A stretch of 41,415 nucleotides of DNA from Chitinophaga pinensis (GTDB taxonomy: Bacteria > Bacteroidota > Bacteroidia > NS11-12g > UBA955): positions 1 through 41,415 of the forward strand of contig CAMDDG010000020.1 in assembly GCA_945890895.1 (NCBI GenBank), read 5' to 3'. Made by a program: the position numbers and the translations under genes. Shown here piece after piece: positions 9,115 through 17,083 of this stretch; position 1 is the first letter of the stretch; every line of letters begins with the position of its first letter. The notes beneath the pieces were generated by a model. That model was not told the DNA's origin. It worked only from the letters and a program-made list of their open reading frames with translations, and ran no database searches.

Positions 9115-9987
9115 ATGAAAGGTATAATCTTGGCAGGTGGATCAGGGACACGTTTGCATCCATTAACATTGGCTATCAGCAAACAATTGATGCCTGTTTA
9201 TGATAAACCCATGATTTATTATCCGTTGTCTGTGCTCATGATGGCGGGGATAAATGAAATCTTGATTATATCTACTCCACACGATCTTCCCCATTTTCAA
9301 AGATTGTTAGGAGATGGTTCTCGACTTGGATGTAGATTTGAATATAAAGAACAGCCTTCTCCCGATGGTTTAGCACAAGCATTTGTTTTGGGTGCAGATT
9401 TTATAGGTAGTGATTCTGTGGCACTGATTTTGGGAGACAACATTTTTTATGGTTCTAATTTGATTGATACGTTGAAAAGTTGTTCGGATCCTAACGGGGG
9501 AATTGTTTTTGCTTATCACGTATCTGATCCTGAAAGATATGGTGTGGTTGAGTTTGATAAAGAGTTAAATGCATTGAGTATTGAAGAAAAACCGATACAA
9601 CCTAAGTCAAATTATGCGGTTCCAGGGTTGTACTTTTACGACAATTCAGTGGTTGAAATAGCCAAGAATTTGAAGCCTTCAGCTCGTGGGGAATTGGAAA
9701 TAACCGATGTAAATCGAATTTATTTAGAAAGAAATCAGTTGCAAGTTCGAATCATGAGCCGCGGCACAGCATGGTTAGATACAGGTACTTTTGCCTCGTT
9801 GATGCAAGCCGGTCAGTTTGTGCAAGTATTAGAAGAGCGGCAAGGATTGAAGGTTGGATGTATTGAAGAGGTTGCATGGCGACAAGGATTTATTGGTTCT
9901 GAACAACTTATAGAAATTGCTCAGCCGCTAAAGAAAAGCGGATATGGGTCTTATTTAGAGAAAATTGTAAAAATTCAATCTCAATAA
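9115..9987 (+). CDS. rfbA: Glucose-1-phosphate thymidylyltransferase
   Basis: The enzyme makes dTDP-glucose from dTTP and glucose-1-phosphate, the first step toward dTDP-rhamnose and other deoxysugars. The 290-residue length is typical of RmlA. The nucleotide-binding loop [14 protein letters not shown] is at the N-terminus, followed by [17 protein letters not shown], the metal-binding [24 protein letters not shown] and the C-terminal [10 protein letters not shown]. The start follows from the family N-terminus (MKGIILAGG). A 132-bp AT-rich leader separates it from tyrS and presumably holds its promoter. None of rfbB, rfbC or rfbD is adjacent, so the rest of the pathway must be encoded elsewhere or the product serves another route. 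Confidence 0.96.
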   Translation: MKGIILAGGSGTRLHPLTLAISKQLMPVYDKPMIYYPLSVLMMAGINEILIISTPHDLPHFQRLLGDGSRLGCRFEYKEQPSPDGLAQAFVLGADFIGSDSVALILGDNIFYGSNLIDTLKSCSDPNGGIVFAYHVSDPERYGVVEFDKELNALSIEEKPIQPKSNYAVPGLYFYDNSVVEIAKNLKPSARGELEITDVNRIYLERNQLQVRIMSRGTAWLDTGTFASLMQAGQFVQVLEERQGLKVGCIEEVAWRQGFIGSEQLIEIAQPLKKSGYGSYLEKIVKIQSQ

Positions 9988-10015
9988 TCATAAAATATTC
10001 ATCGGAAAATTGAAT

Positions 10016-10717
10016 ATGGAAAGTAGATTAAAAGAAATAAAAGATAAAATTGAACGTGTGCTATTGAAGTATACGGATCTCTTGCAAGAGCACAATACGT
10101 TGTTGTTGGAGAATCAATCAATAAAAAAGCAACATGAAGAATTTAAGTTAAGTAATCATCAAGTTTTAGAGCAAAATAGCGAGCTCGAATTAAAAGTAAA
10201 TGAACTTAACAAACAGTTGACTGAATTATCAAATGAAAATATTCAGCTTCATAATCAACTGGAAAAGTTACTATCAGAATCGAGCATAGACAAAAGTACT
10301 GATGTTGTAACTCAGTCTGAATTGGATTTATTCAGTGCGCAGGATTCGGAGTTCTCTCAGAGTAATTATGATTTGTTAGAACAAATTGAATCCTTAGAAA
10401 ATAGAATAACTGGATTAAAAAGCGATAACGATATTTTAAGAATGAATCTTTCCCGAAAAGACGCATTTATACTTCAATTGGAGTCGGAGAAAAGATTGTT
10501 AAAAATTAAAATAAGTGATTTAGAAGAGGAAATTGCATTAAAAGAAAACACCATAGAAATTCAAAAAAATACACTGAATGATTTAAAGGAACAGAATAAA
10601 TTGATTAAACTTGCAAAAGAAATGTCACCTGACAAAAACGTTAATCATGAATTGAAAATCAAGATTAATGAATTGGTTAGAGACATTGATAGGTGCATTG
10701 ATTTATTAAATGATTAA
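10016..10717 (+). CDS. Coiled-coil protein upstream of zapA
   Basis: This encodes 233 residues that are almost entirely charged heptad repeats, with two long coiled-coil stretches (about residues 1-85 and 115-205). A low-complexity acidic/serine linker joins them (SSIDKSTDVVTQSELDLFSAQDSE region). There is no signal peptide or membrane segment, so it should be cytoplasmic. ATG 10016 is preferred over an in-frame TTG at 10010. It ends 5 bp before zapA, so the two are almost certainly co-transcribed. A divisome accessory role is plausible, for example as a coiled-coil partner of ZapA analogous to ZapB. This rests on position and structure type only, not on recognisable homology. Confidence 0.8.
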   Translation: MESRLKEIKDKIERVLLKYTDLLQEHNTLLLENQSIKKQHEEFKLSNHQVLEQNSELELKVNELNKQLTELSNENIQLHNQLEKLLSESSIDKSTDVVTQSELDLFSAQDSEFSQSNYDLLEQIESLENRITGLKSDNDILRMNLSRKDAFILQLESEKRLLKIKISDLEEEIALKENTIEIQKNTLNDLKEQNKLIKLAKEMSPDKNVNHELKIKINELVRDIDRCIDLLND

Positions 10718-10722
10718 ATACT

Positions 10723-11025
10723 ATGGACAATAACGAAACCGTTCTTTTATCTGTTAATATCGACGGGCGAACTATGCGTTTGCGTGTCGCTAAAAAAGAT
10801 GAAAAACAAGTGTTATTGGCCTCGGAGTTATTGAATAAAAGAATCGACGGATTTAAGCGTTTTGGTTCTACCGATCCTGTGGATCGATTATCGTGGGCAG
10901 CATTGGATCTTGCAGGGGAAATCGTGAGAAATCCCAAACAAGCCAATACCACAACCGCGTTGGATAATTCTGAAGAAACAGAAAGGCTGATTCAAGAATT
11001 GGATCAGTTATTGGCTGATTTCTGA
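10723..11025 (+). CDS. zapA: Cell division protein ZapA
   Basis: The 100-residue protein has the ZapA layout: an N-terminal beta-rich globular part (VLLSVNIDGRTMRLRV), then KKDEKQVLLASELLNKRID, and a C-terminal coiled coil ending ETERLIQELDQLLADF. ZapA binds FtsZ and cross-links protofilaments in the Z-ring. The WAALDLAGEIV stretch mid-protein is typical of Bacteroidota members. It sits 5 bp after a coiled-coil gene and 60 bp before rny. The short spacing suggests one transcript for all three, ending at the terminator at 12655. Confidence 0.88.
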   Translation: MDNNETVLLSVNIDGRTMRLRVAKKDEKQVLLASELLNKRIDGFKRFGSTDPVDRLSWAALDLAGEIVRNPKQANTTTALDNSEETERLIQELDQLLADF

Positions 11026-11085
11026 GAAATAGTATTTTGATTTTAACATCTCTCTGCTCCAAGTAAACATAAAATGGAGTAAAAA

Positions 11086-12627
11086 ATGGACATTATTGTA
11101 TTCATCCTTGCCGGATTAATTGCAGGTTTAGGCCTGGGTTACGTCGTGTTTGTAACCGCAAGAAAAAATCAACTCGATTCAGAGAAAGCACGAATTTTGG
11201 AAGAAGCCAAATCACAAGGTGAAAACCTCAAAAAAGATCGTATTCTGGAAGCAAAAGAAAAATATATGCAGTTGCGCTCGGAGTACGAAAAAGAAGTGAA
11301 CAAACGTAATCAAGAAATCTCAAATTCTGAAAATCGCATCCGTCAAAAAGAACAATCTTTGGATGATAAATTAAAGAATTTTAAACAGAAGGAAGATGAG
11401 TTAACTTCAAAACAACAACGATTAGACGCTCAAGTTGAGTCGTACAAGAACAAAGAGAAAGAATTAAATTCTTTGAGAGATCAACAACTTTCAAAACTCG
11501 AAGCCATTGCTGGATTGACTCAACAAGATGCTAAAGAACAAATGCTTGAAGCCATTAAAGCGAAATCTCACACAGAGGGTTTAACTATGGCTAAAACCAT
11601 TATTGAAGAAGCAAAATTGGGTGCTACTCGTGAAGCTAAAAGAATCGTTCTTCAAACCATCCAACGAACAGCTGCAGAGTTGGCAATTGATAATACCGTT
11701 ACTGCGTTCCCATTGGAATCAGATGATGTGAAAGGTAGAATTATTGGACGTGAAGGTAGAAATATAAAAGCGTTTGAAGCAGCTACTGGTGTTGAAATTT
11801 TGATTGATGACACCCCAGAAACTATCGTTTTAAGCTGTTACGACCCCATTAGAAGAGAAGTTGCACGTGTATCTTTAGAACGTTTGATTCGTGATGGTAG
11901 AATACATCCAGCTCGAATTGAAGAAGTAGTTGAAAAAACACGCAAACAAATCGAAGAAGAAGTAATTGAATGGGGTGAAAGAACGGTTGTCGATTTAGGA
12001 ATAACCGGTTTACATCCAGAATTGATTCGTTATGTTGGGCGTATGCGTTTTAGAAGTTCATACGGTCAAAACTTGCTTAAACACTCGCGTGAAGTTGCTC
12101 GTTTATGTGCTACCATGGCTGCTGAAATGGGATTGAATGTGAAACTTGCTAAACGTGCAGGGTTGTTGCACGATATTGGGAAATGCCCAGATAATGATGA
12201 GGAAACACCTCACGCATTGTTGGGTATGAAGTTGTGCGAGAAATTTGGAGAACATCCTGAAGTGTGCAACGCAGTTGGTGCCCATCACGATGAAATAGAA
12301 ATGACTTCATTATTGAGTCCTATCATTCAAGCGTGTGATGCAATTAGCGGTTCTAGACCCGGTGCCCGTAGAGGAGATGAACAATACGTAGAGCGTATTA
12401 AAGAAATGGAAAACATGGCTTTAAGTTATCCCGGTGTTGAAAAAGCTTATGCAATTCAAGCCGGTAGAGAACTGCGCATTATTATGGGTGCTGAAAAAAC
12501 AAATGATGAACAAGCAGATGTTTTGGCTTTCGAATTATCCAATCGGATTATGACGGAAATGCGCTACCCCGGTCAAGTGAAAATTACAGTTATTCGCGAA
12601 AAAAGAGCGGTAGGTGTAGCAAAATAG
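11086..12627 (+). CDS. rny: Ribonuclease Y
   Basis: Membrane-anchored endoribonuclease that starts mRNA decay. At 513 residues it matches the family (about 520). The order of parts is canonical. An N-terminal transmembrane segment (IIVFILAGLIAGLGLGYVV) is followed by a long charged coiled coil to about residue 150. A KH domain has GRIIGREGRNIK at 217-228, and an HD phosphohydrolase domain has LLHDIGK with the HD pair at 362-363, plus GAHHDEIE near 398. The upstream sequence TGGAG lies 6 nt before the ATG and resembles a ribosome binding site, unusual in this window. A strong hairpin terminator follows 28 bp after the stop codon. Confidence 0.97.
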   Translation: MDIIVFILAGLIAGLGLGYVVFVTARKNQLDSEKARILEEAKSQGENLKKDRILEAKEKYMQLRSEYEKEVNKRNQEISNSENRIRQKEQSLDDKLKNFKQKEDELTSKQQRLDAQVESYKNKEKELNSLRDQQLSKLEAIAGLTQQDAKEQMLEAIKAKSHTEGLTMAKTIIEEAKLGATREAKRIVLQTIQRTAAELAIDNTVTAFPLESDDVKGRIIGREGRNIKAFEAATGVEILIDDTPETIVLSCYDPIRREVARVSLERLIRDGRIHPARIEEVVEKTRKQIEEEVIEWGERTVVDLGITGLHPELIRYVGRMRFRSSYGQNLLKHSREVARLCATMAAEMGLNVKLAKRAGLLHDIGKCPDNDEETPHALLGMKLCEKFGEHPEVCNAVGAHHDEIEMTSLLSPIIQACDAISGSRPGARRGDEQYVERIKEMENMALSYPGVEKAYAIQAGRELRIIMGAEKTNDEQADVLAFELSNRIMTEMRYPGQVKITVIREKRAVGVAK

Positions 12628-12654
12628 CAATTACAGTTAATTAGAAACCATATG

Positions 12655-12690
12655 AAAATCCCTATAATTAATAGTTATAGGGATTTTGTT
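12655..12690 (+). terminator. Intrinsic terminator after rny
   Basis: A perfect 13-bp inverted repeat (AAAATCCCTATAA at 12655-12667 with TTATAGGGATTTT at 12675-12687) has a 7-nt loop. The A-rich left arm and T-rich right arm make it a likely terminator on either strand. It separates rny from rsmI, so rsmI needs its own promoter or read-through. Confidence 0.85.
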
Positions 12691-12716
12691 TAATAGCCAC
12701 TTTAATTCAAAATCCA

Positions 12717-13436
12717 TTGACAGGTAAACTATACATTGTTCCAACACCCATAGGCAATCTTGGCGATATGACCTACAGAGGAGTGGAGGTACTCAAAAGC
12801 GTAGATAGAATTCTGGCAGAAGATACCCGAACCAGTAAGGTGTTATTAAATTTTTATGAAATTTCTACTCCTTTAGAGAGTTTTCATTTACATAACGAAC
12901 ATTATAAGTTGAATCATTACATTCAACAACTTAAAAATGGTGTCAACATAGCTCAAATTTCCGATGCAGGAACTCCTGCAATTTCAGATCCAGGATTCTT
13001 GTTGGTTAGAGAAGCGCTTCGAAATGAAATACCCTTAGAAGTGTTACCGGGAGCCACGGCATTCGTGCCCGCATTAATTAAGTCAGGATTCCCTTTACAC
13101 AAGTTTATCTTCGAAGGATTTCTACCGCAAAAAAAGGGACGACAAACTAAACTCAAAGAATGGTCACTAACGTCTGATACCATTGTTTTCTATGAAAGCC
13201 CTCATAAATTATTAAAAACCCTTACTGCTTTAAGCGAATTTTGCCTACCGAATAGAAGAGTAAGTGTATCTCGTGAACTCACCAAGAAATTTGAAGAAAC
13301 CGTTACTGGAACTTTAACTCAGGTGATTGATCACTTTACGCACCATGCTCCCAAAGGCGAATTTGTTGTAGTTTTGGAAGGTGAATTAAAATCAAATCAA
13401 ATCGATGGTGTGGATATGGATTTAATTGGCGAATAA
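12717..13436 (+). CDS. rsmI: 16S rRNA (cytidine1402-2'-O)-methyltransferase
   Basis: RsmI uses S-adenosylmethionine to methylate the 2'-OH of C1402 in 16S rRNA, tuning the ribosomal P site. The 239-residue protein begins with the family's near-invariant LYIVPTPIGNLGDMTYR, then LAEDTRTSK, ISDAGTPAISDPG, LPGATAFVPALIKSGFP and FEGFLPQKKGRQ. These are characteristic of the tetrapyrrole-methylase fold. The start must be the TTG at 12717, because it falls directly at the conserved N-terminus and no in-frame ATG lies nearby. It starts 30 bp after the rny terminator. Confidence 0.96.
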   Translation: MTGKLYIVPTPIGNLGDMTYRGVEVLKSVDRILAEDTRTSKVLLNFYEISTPLESFHLHNEHYKLNHYIQQLKNGVNIAQISDAGTPAISDPGFLLVREALRNEIPLEVLPGATAFVPALIKSGFPLHKFIFEGFLPQKKGRQTKLKEWSLTSDTIVFYESPHKLLKTLTALSEFCLPNRRVSVSRELTKKFEETVTGTLTQVIDHFTHHAPKGEFVVVLEGELKSNQIDGVDMDLIGE

Positions 13437-13527
13437 AATTCATTGAATATCTTTTTCTAAGAATCATGATGTTCTTAAGAATTAAATCGAATTTAAGTCG
13501 TTAGATGGGCAATGCAATTTCTATAAT

Positions 13528-15174
13528 ATGAATCAGAATCTATGGTTTTTTAACAAAATGGAAAGAATCCCTACTTGGATTTGGATATTGCTTCCGAGTG
13601 TTTTGTTTTTTCTTGCTTGGCATCCAATTGCATTGACGCCTTTGCTATTCGTGTCGTTTTTGCCCTTTATTGTTCTCTCTAATCGATTTATTAACGCTAA
13701 ATGGTATAAGTTCAATGGAGTGTTATTTGTATCCATTTTAGGATGGAATTTAACTACAACTTGGTGGGTATATTACGCTAGTGCACCTGGAGCTGTTGCT
13801 ATGTTAATCTTGAATTCATTATTTATGCTAATTCCGTTTGCATTTGTAAGGAGACTGAAGCGTAAGAATTACTCTAATTCATTTACTTGGTCGGTATTTA
13901 TTGTAGCCTGGTTGTCTTATGAGTATGGACATCATCGTTGGGATTTATCTTGGCCTTGGCTATGCTTGGGGAATGGTTTCTCGGGGATGGTAGACTTGGT
14001 TCAATGGTATGAGTTTACAGGAACCTTGGGTGGTACTTTTTGGGTTCTATTAGTGAATATTTTGGTTTACTTCAACGTGTTTACTTCCCCCGAAAGAGTA
14101 GAGAAATCATCCGTGAAATGGACTGGATTTTCATTAGTGATTGTACTTGTGATGCCGGTAATCGCATCCTTGATGATTAAATGGATGCGGAGTGATCAAG
14201 TCCAAAAAGGTAATTCAATTCAAGTTGCAGTAATGCAACCATCTTTTGATCCGTGGACAGAGAAATTTGTACGGAATCCACTGGATTTGGAACAAGAAAT
14301 GCTGCAATTATCCAGTCAAGTGATAGATACAGCTACCGATTGGCTGATCTGGCCAGAAACATCCTTGGTTTCTAATATTGATATGAAAAATCCGGATGCA
14401 GATCCTCAAATTCAAATGTTAAAAAATGATTTGTTTCGCAAATATCCAAGTTTAAACGTACTAACTGGGGTCAATGGGATAGAATATTATCAAAGTGAAA
14501 CAAAACCCAATCGCTCTGCAAGGAAAAGTCAGTACGATGAAAACCTTTGGTACAATTTATACAATTCTGCACTGTTGATTTCAAAAGAGCAACCTATACA
14601 AATTTATCATAAGAGTAAGTTGGTGCCTGGAACAGAGCAAATGCCATTTATTCAAACGATTCCATTTCTTGAGAATTTGGCAATCTCATTAGACGAGAAT
14701 AGTTCAACGGGTAGTTTGGGAGTGTCGGAGTCGGCTTTAGCTCTGGGTGGTTCAAACCAAACTAGAACAGCTCCAATTATTTGCTATGAAAGTATATATG
14801 GTGATTATGTAGGTGAATATATTCGCAATGGTGCTCAGTGGCTTTCGATTGTGACCAATGATGCTTGGTGGAATAAAACTGCTGGGTATCAACAGCATTT
14901 CTCGTATGCGAAACTACGCGCCATTGAATACCGAAAGTGGATAGCGCGTTCTGCAAATACAGGTACTAGTGGATTTATTAATCCTTTGGGTAACTCCATT
15001 CAGTCATCTTCTTGGTATGAAAAAGTTTGTCTTCAACAAACCATCTATGCAAATGACACAAAAACAATTTATTATTACCTTGGAGATGAAGGAGTTTTAG
15101 GCATTTTAACCGCATTGATTTTTTTAATGAGTTGGTTAAAACGTCAATTAGAAATGCGCAAATTAACTCATTAA
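13528..15174 (+). CDS. lnt: Apolipoprotein N-acyltransferase
   Basis: Lnt adds the third acyl chain to outer-membrane lipoproteins in the inner membrane. The 548-residue protein has about six N-terminal membrane segments (residues 15-220), a periplasmic nitrilase-type (CN hydrolase) domain from about 230 to 500, and a final membrane helix. The catalytic triad is visible as Glu277 in WPETS, Lys362 in YHKSKLVPGTE and Cys419 in PIICYES. An alternative start is ATG 13558 (residue 11), which would also leave a full first membrane segment. The stop codon overlaps the convergent galE stop by 4 nt. Confidence 0.94.
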   Translation: MNQNLWFFNKMERIPTWIWILLPSVLFFLAWHPIALTPLLFVSFLPFIVLSNRFINAKWYKFNGVLFVSILGWNLTTTWWVYYASAPGAVAMLILNSLFMLIPFAFVRRLKRKNYSNSFTWSVFIVAWLSYEYGHHRWDLSWPWLCLGNGFSGMVDLVQWYEFTGTLGGTFWVLLVNILVYFNVFTSPERVEKSSVKWTGFSLVIVLVMPVIASLMIKWMRSDQVQKGNSIQVAVMQPSFDPWTEKFVRNPLDLEQEMLQLSSQVIDTATDWLIWPETSLVSNIDMKNPDADPQIQMLKNDLFRKYPSLNVLTGVNGIEYYQSETKPNRSARKSQYDENLWYNLYNSALLISKEQPIQIYHKSKLVPGTEQMPFIQTIPFLENLAISLDENSSTGSLGVSESALALGGSNQTRTAPIICYESIYGDYVGEYIRNGAQWLSIVTNDAWWNKTAGYQQHFSYAKLRAIEYRKWIARSANTGTSGFINPLGNSIQSSSWYEKVCLQQTIYANDTKTIYYYLGDEGVLGILTALIFLMSWLKRQLEMRKLTH

Positions 15175-16178
15175 TTTAGAGATTTTTGCCAATTCCAAGC
15201 ATCTTTGAGCATTTCAGCTAGATCTCGTTTTGCGTTCCACCCTAAAACTTTTTCTACTTTAGTGGTATCAGCCCAAACTTGAACAACATCACCTGGTCTT
15301 CGTGGTCCCATTGTATGAGGTACAGGTATTTGATTTACGTCTTCAAAAGTTTTTATAACATCCAAAACACTACTTCCACTTCCTGTACCGATATTAAACA
15401 CTTCAAAGTTTTCATTTTGCTTGTTTTCAATTAAACGCTGAACGGCACAAACATGAGCATCAGCCAAATCCATTACGTGAATATAGTCTCTAATACATGT
15501 CCCGTCGGGGGTAGCGTAATCACTTCCATAGACCGTTAGCGAATTTCGAATACCTGCAACTGTTTGTGTTAAATAGGGTATTAAATTATTAGGCACCCCC
15601 AAGGGCAATTCGCCGATTAAACCCGATGGATGAGCACCAATTGGATTGAAATACCGCAAACATTGGGTATTTAGCCATTTGGAGTTATCGCGTAATATCG
15701 TTTCACCCATTTGCTTGGTTGCACCGTATGGAGATTCAGCAGGTTTTGTTAAAGTGCTTTCTTTAACAGGAATTTCGGCTGGCTCACCATATACTGTACA
15801 GCTACTGCTAAATACCACTTTATTTAGACCCGTTGTATTCATTGCTTGCAACAATGATATCAAACCACCCACGTTGTTTTGGTAATACATCAATGGTTTT
15901 TCTACGCTTTCTCCTACGGCTTTAAATGCAGCAAAGTGAATAATTGCTTCTGGATTGTGTTGTTCAATTAATTTTATTAAAAGTTCGGTGTGATTAACAT
16001 CTGCTTCAATAAATATGGGTGTGTATCCAATTAATGTAGAAATGCCTTTTAGCATTTCAATTTTACTGTTGCTTAGATTGTCTATGATTATAGGCTCAAA
16101 TCCAGCTTCGTGCAAACTAACTGCTGTATGAGAACCAATAAATCCAAGTCCACCAGTTACGATTATTTTTTTTGTCAT
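15171..16178 (-). CDS. galE: UDP-glucose 4-epimerase
   Basis: GalE interconverts UDP-glucose and UDP-galactose, supplying galactose for surface glycans. At 335 residues it is full length. The Rossmann motif GGLGFIGSHTA is at the N-terminus. Also visible are the LSNSK stretch, FAAFKAVGESVEKP, the catalytic SSSCTVYG with SPYGATKQ (YxxxK), and RYFNPIGAHPSGLIGE, which is diagnostic for GalE. It lies downstream of the WbpD-like gene on the same strand with 88 bp between. No terminator is visible between it and the convergent lnt; the two stop codons overlap by 4 nt. Confidence 0.96.
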   Translation of the reverse strand: MTKKIIVTGGLGFIGSHTAVSLHEAGFEPIIIDNLSNSKIEMLKGISTLIGYTPIFIEADVNHTELLIKLIEQHNPEAIIHFAAFKAVGESVEKPLMYYQNNVGGLISLLQAMNTTGLNKVVFSSSCTVYGEPAEIPVKESTLTKPAESPYGATKQMGETILRDNSKWLNTQCLRYFNPIGAHPSGLIGELPLGVPNNLIPYLTQTVAGIRNSLTVYGSDYATPDGTCIRDYIHVMDLADAHVCAVQRLIENKQNENFEVFNIGTGSGSSVLDVIKTFEDVNQIPVPHTMGPRRPGDVVQVWADTTKVEKVLGWNAKRDLAEMLKDAWNWQKSLN

Positions 16179-16266
16179 TTTATTCTTTTCGGGGGATGAG
16201 AATTCTGCGTATTAATTTGAAATAAGGAATATAAATTCGATTCTGTTCGCGCTTAATCGGTAATAT

Positions 16267-16959
16267 TTAAACGTTTAAAATTTCCACTTTGCCATTTAAT
16301 AGGACGTAATATTCTTTAGTTTCAGGGCAAACAGCCATTTGTAATGGACCGTTATTGTCTGGGTTGGTTTTTTTTGAATGAACTATAAAGGCGTCGGATT
16401 GATTAGTTTCTTCTACATTTATTTTTTCATGATTCAATTTTATATGGTTTATTTCCTCCGTGAAATGTAAACGATGTCCATTTTTACTTACCCATCCAAT
16501 TTGAATGGCAGGGTTTCCAACCATAAGAGCAAAATCAGGTACATTTTTCGTAACTACCGCTCCTGCTCCAATCATGCAATAGGAACCCAATTTTATACCG
16601 CATAAAATAGTGGCATTTGCTCCAATTGTGGCTCCTTTCTGGACTAATGTAGTACGAAACTCGTGCTTTCTTTCAATAAAAGCCCGTGGATTAATTACAT
16701 TGGTAAAAACCATGCTAGGGCCTAAAAAACAGTCATCTTCAATAATAACATGAGAATATACACTCACATTATTTTGAATTTTTACATTGTTACCAATGCG
16801 AGAGTGGTTGTCGATATAAACATTCTGACCGATGTTGCAATTTTGACCAATTTCGGCATTAGGCATGACATGTGAAAAATGCCAGATTTTGGTCCCATTT
16901 CCTATTTTAGAACCAGTATCCACTACAGCAGTATTATGAATAAAAGGAGCATTTTCCAT
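16267..16959 (-). CDS. WbpD/WlbB-like sugar N-acetyltransferase (hexapeptide repeat)
   Basis: The 230-residue protein is dominated by left-handed beta-helix hexapeptide repeats (residues 8-150; for example [47 protein letters not shown]). The sequence [18 protein letters not shown] matches the UDP-2-acetamido-3-amino-glucuronate acetyltransferase group, which makes diacetylated uronic acids for O-antigen-type glycans. A C-terminal extension of about 50 residues contains [18 protein letters not shown], beyond the usual core of about 190. The partner dehydrogenase and aminotransferase (WbpB/E) are not in the window. An exact -7 element ends 5 nt before the ATG. Fold is certain; substrate is inferred. 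Confidence 0.82.
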   Translation of the reverse strand: MENAPFIHNTAVVDTGSKIGNGTKIWHFSHVMPNAEIGQNCNIGQNVYIDNHSRIGNNVKIQNNVSVYSHVIIEDDCFLGPSMVFTNVINPRAFIERKHEFRTTLVQKGATIGANATILCGIKLGSYCMIGAGAVVTKNVPDFALMVGNPAIQIGWVSKNGHRLHFTEEINHIKLNHEKINVEETNQSDAFIVHSKKTNPDNNGPLQMAVCPETKEYYVLLNGKVEILNV

Positions 16960-16964
16960 GAATT

Positions 16965-16972
16965 CAAAGTTA
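16965..16972 (-). promoter_or_regulatory. Bacteroidota -7 promoter element of the WbpD-like gene
   Basis: On the minus strand TAACTTTG matches TAnnTTTG exactly and is followed by only 5 nt (AATTC) before the ATG at 16959. Transcription would begin at or next to the start codon. Confidence 0.65.
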
Positions 16973-17015
16973 CAAAAAATAAAAGTTCAATGGATTTGCG
17001 GATTCAATCTTACGC

Positions 17016-17046
17016 AAAAAAAAGAGGGAGTCATTAAAACTCCCTC
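17016..17046 (-). terminator. Intrinsic terminator of the OmpA-family gene
   Basis: On the minus strand a GAGGGAG/CTCCCTC stem (7 bp, 9-nt loop; arms 17040-17046 and 17024-17030) is followed directly by eight T residues (17023-17016). It starts 37 bp past the stop codon of the OmpA-family gene, a textbook rho-independent terminator. Confidence 0.9.
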
Positions 17047-17083
17047 CTTTAATTGTTTGGTTTAGTTGTTGTTTATTGTTGTA

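Noticed and set aside
11026..11085. 6S RNA gene between zapA and rny
   Set aside because: I considered this location, but the gap is only 60 bp, too short for 6S RNA; only a small CTCCA/TGGAG stem is present.
13437..13527. Short inverted repeat AAGAA...TTCTT between rsmI and lnt as a terminator
   Set aside because: The stem is only 5 bp with no T-tract.
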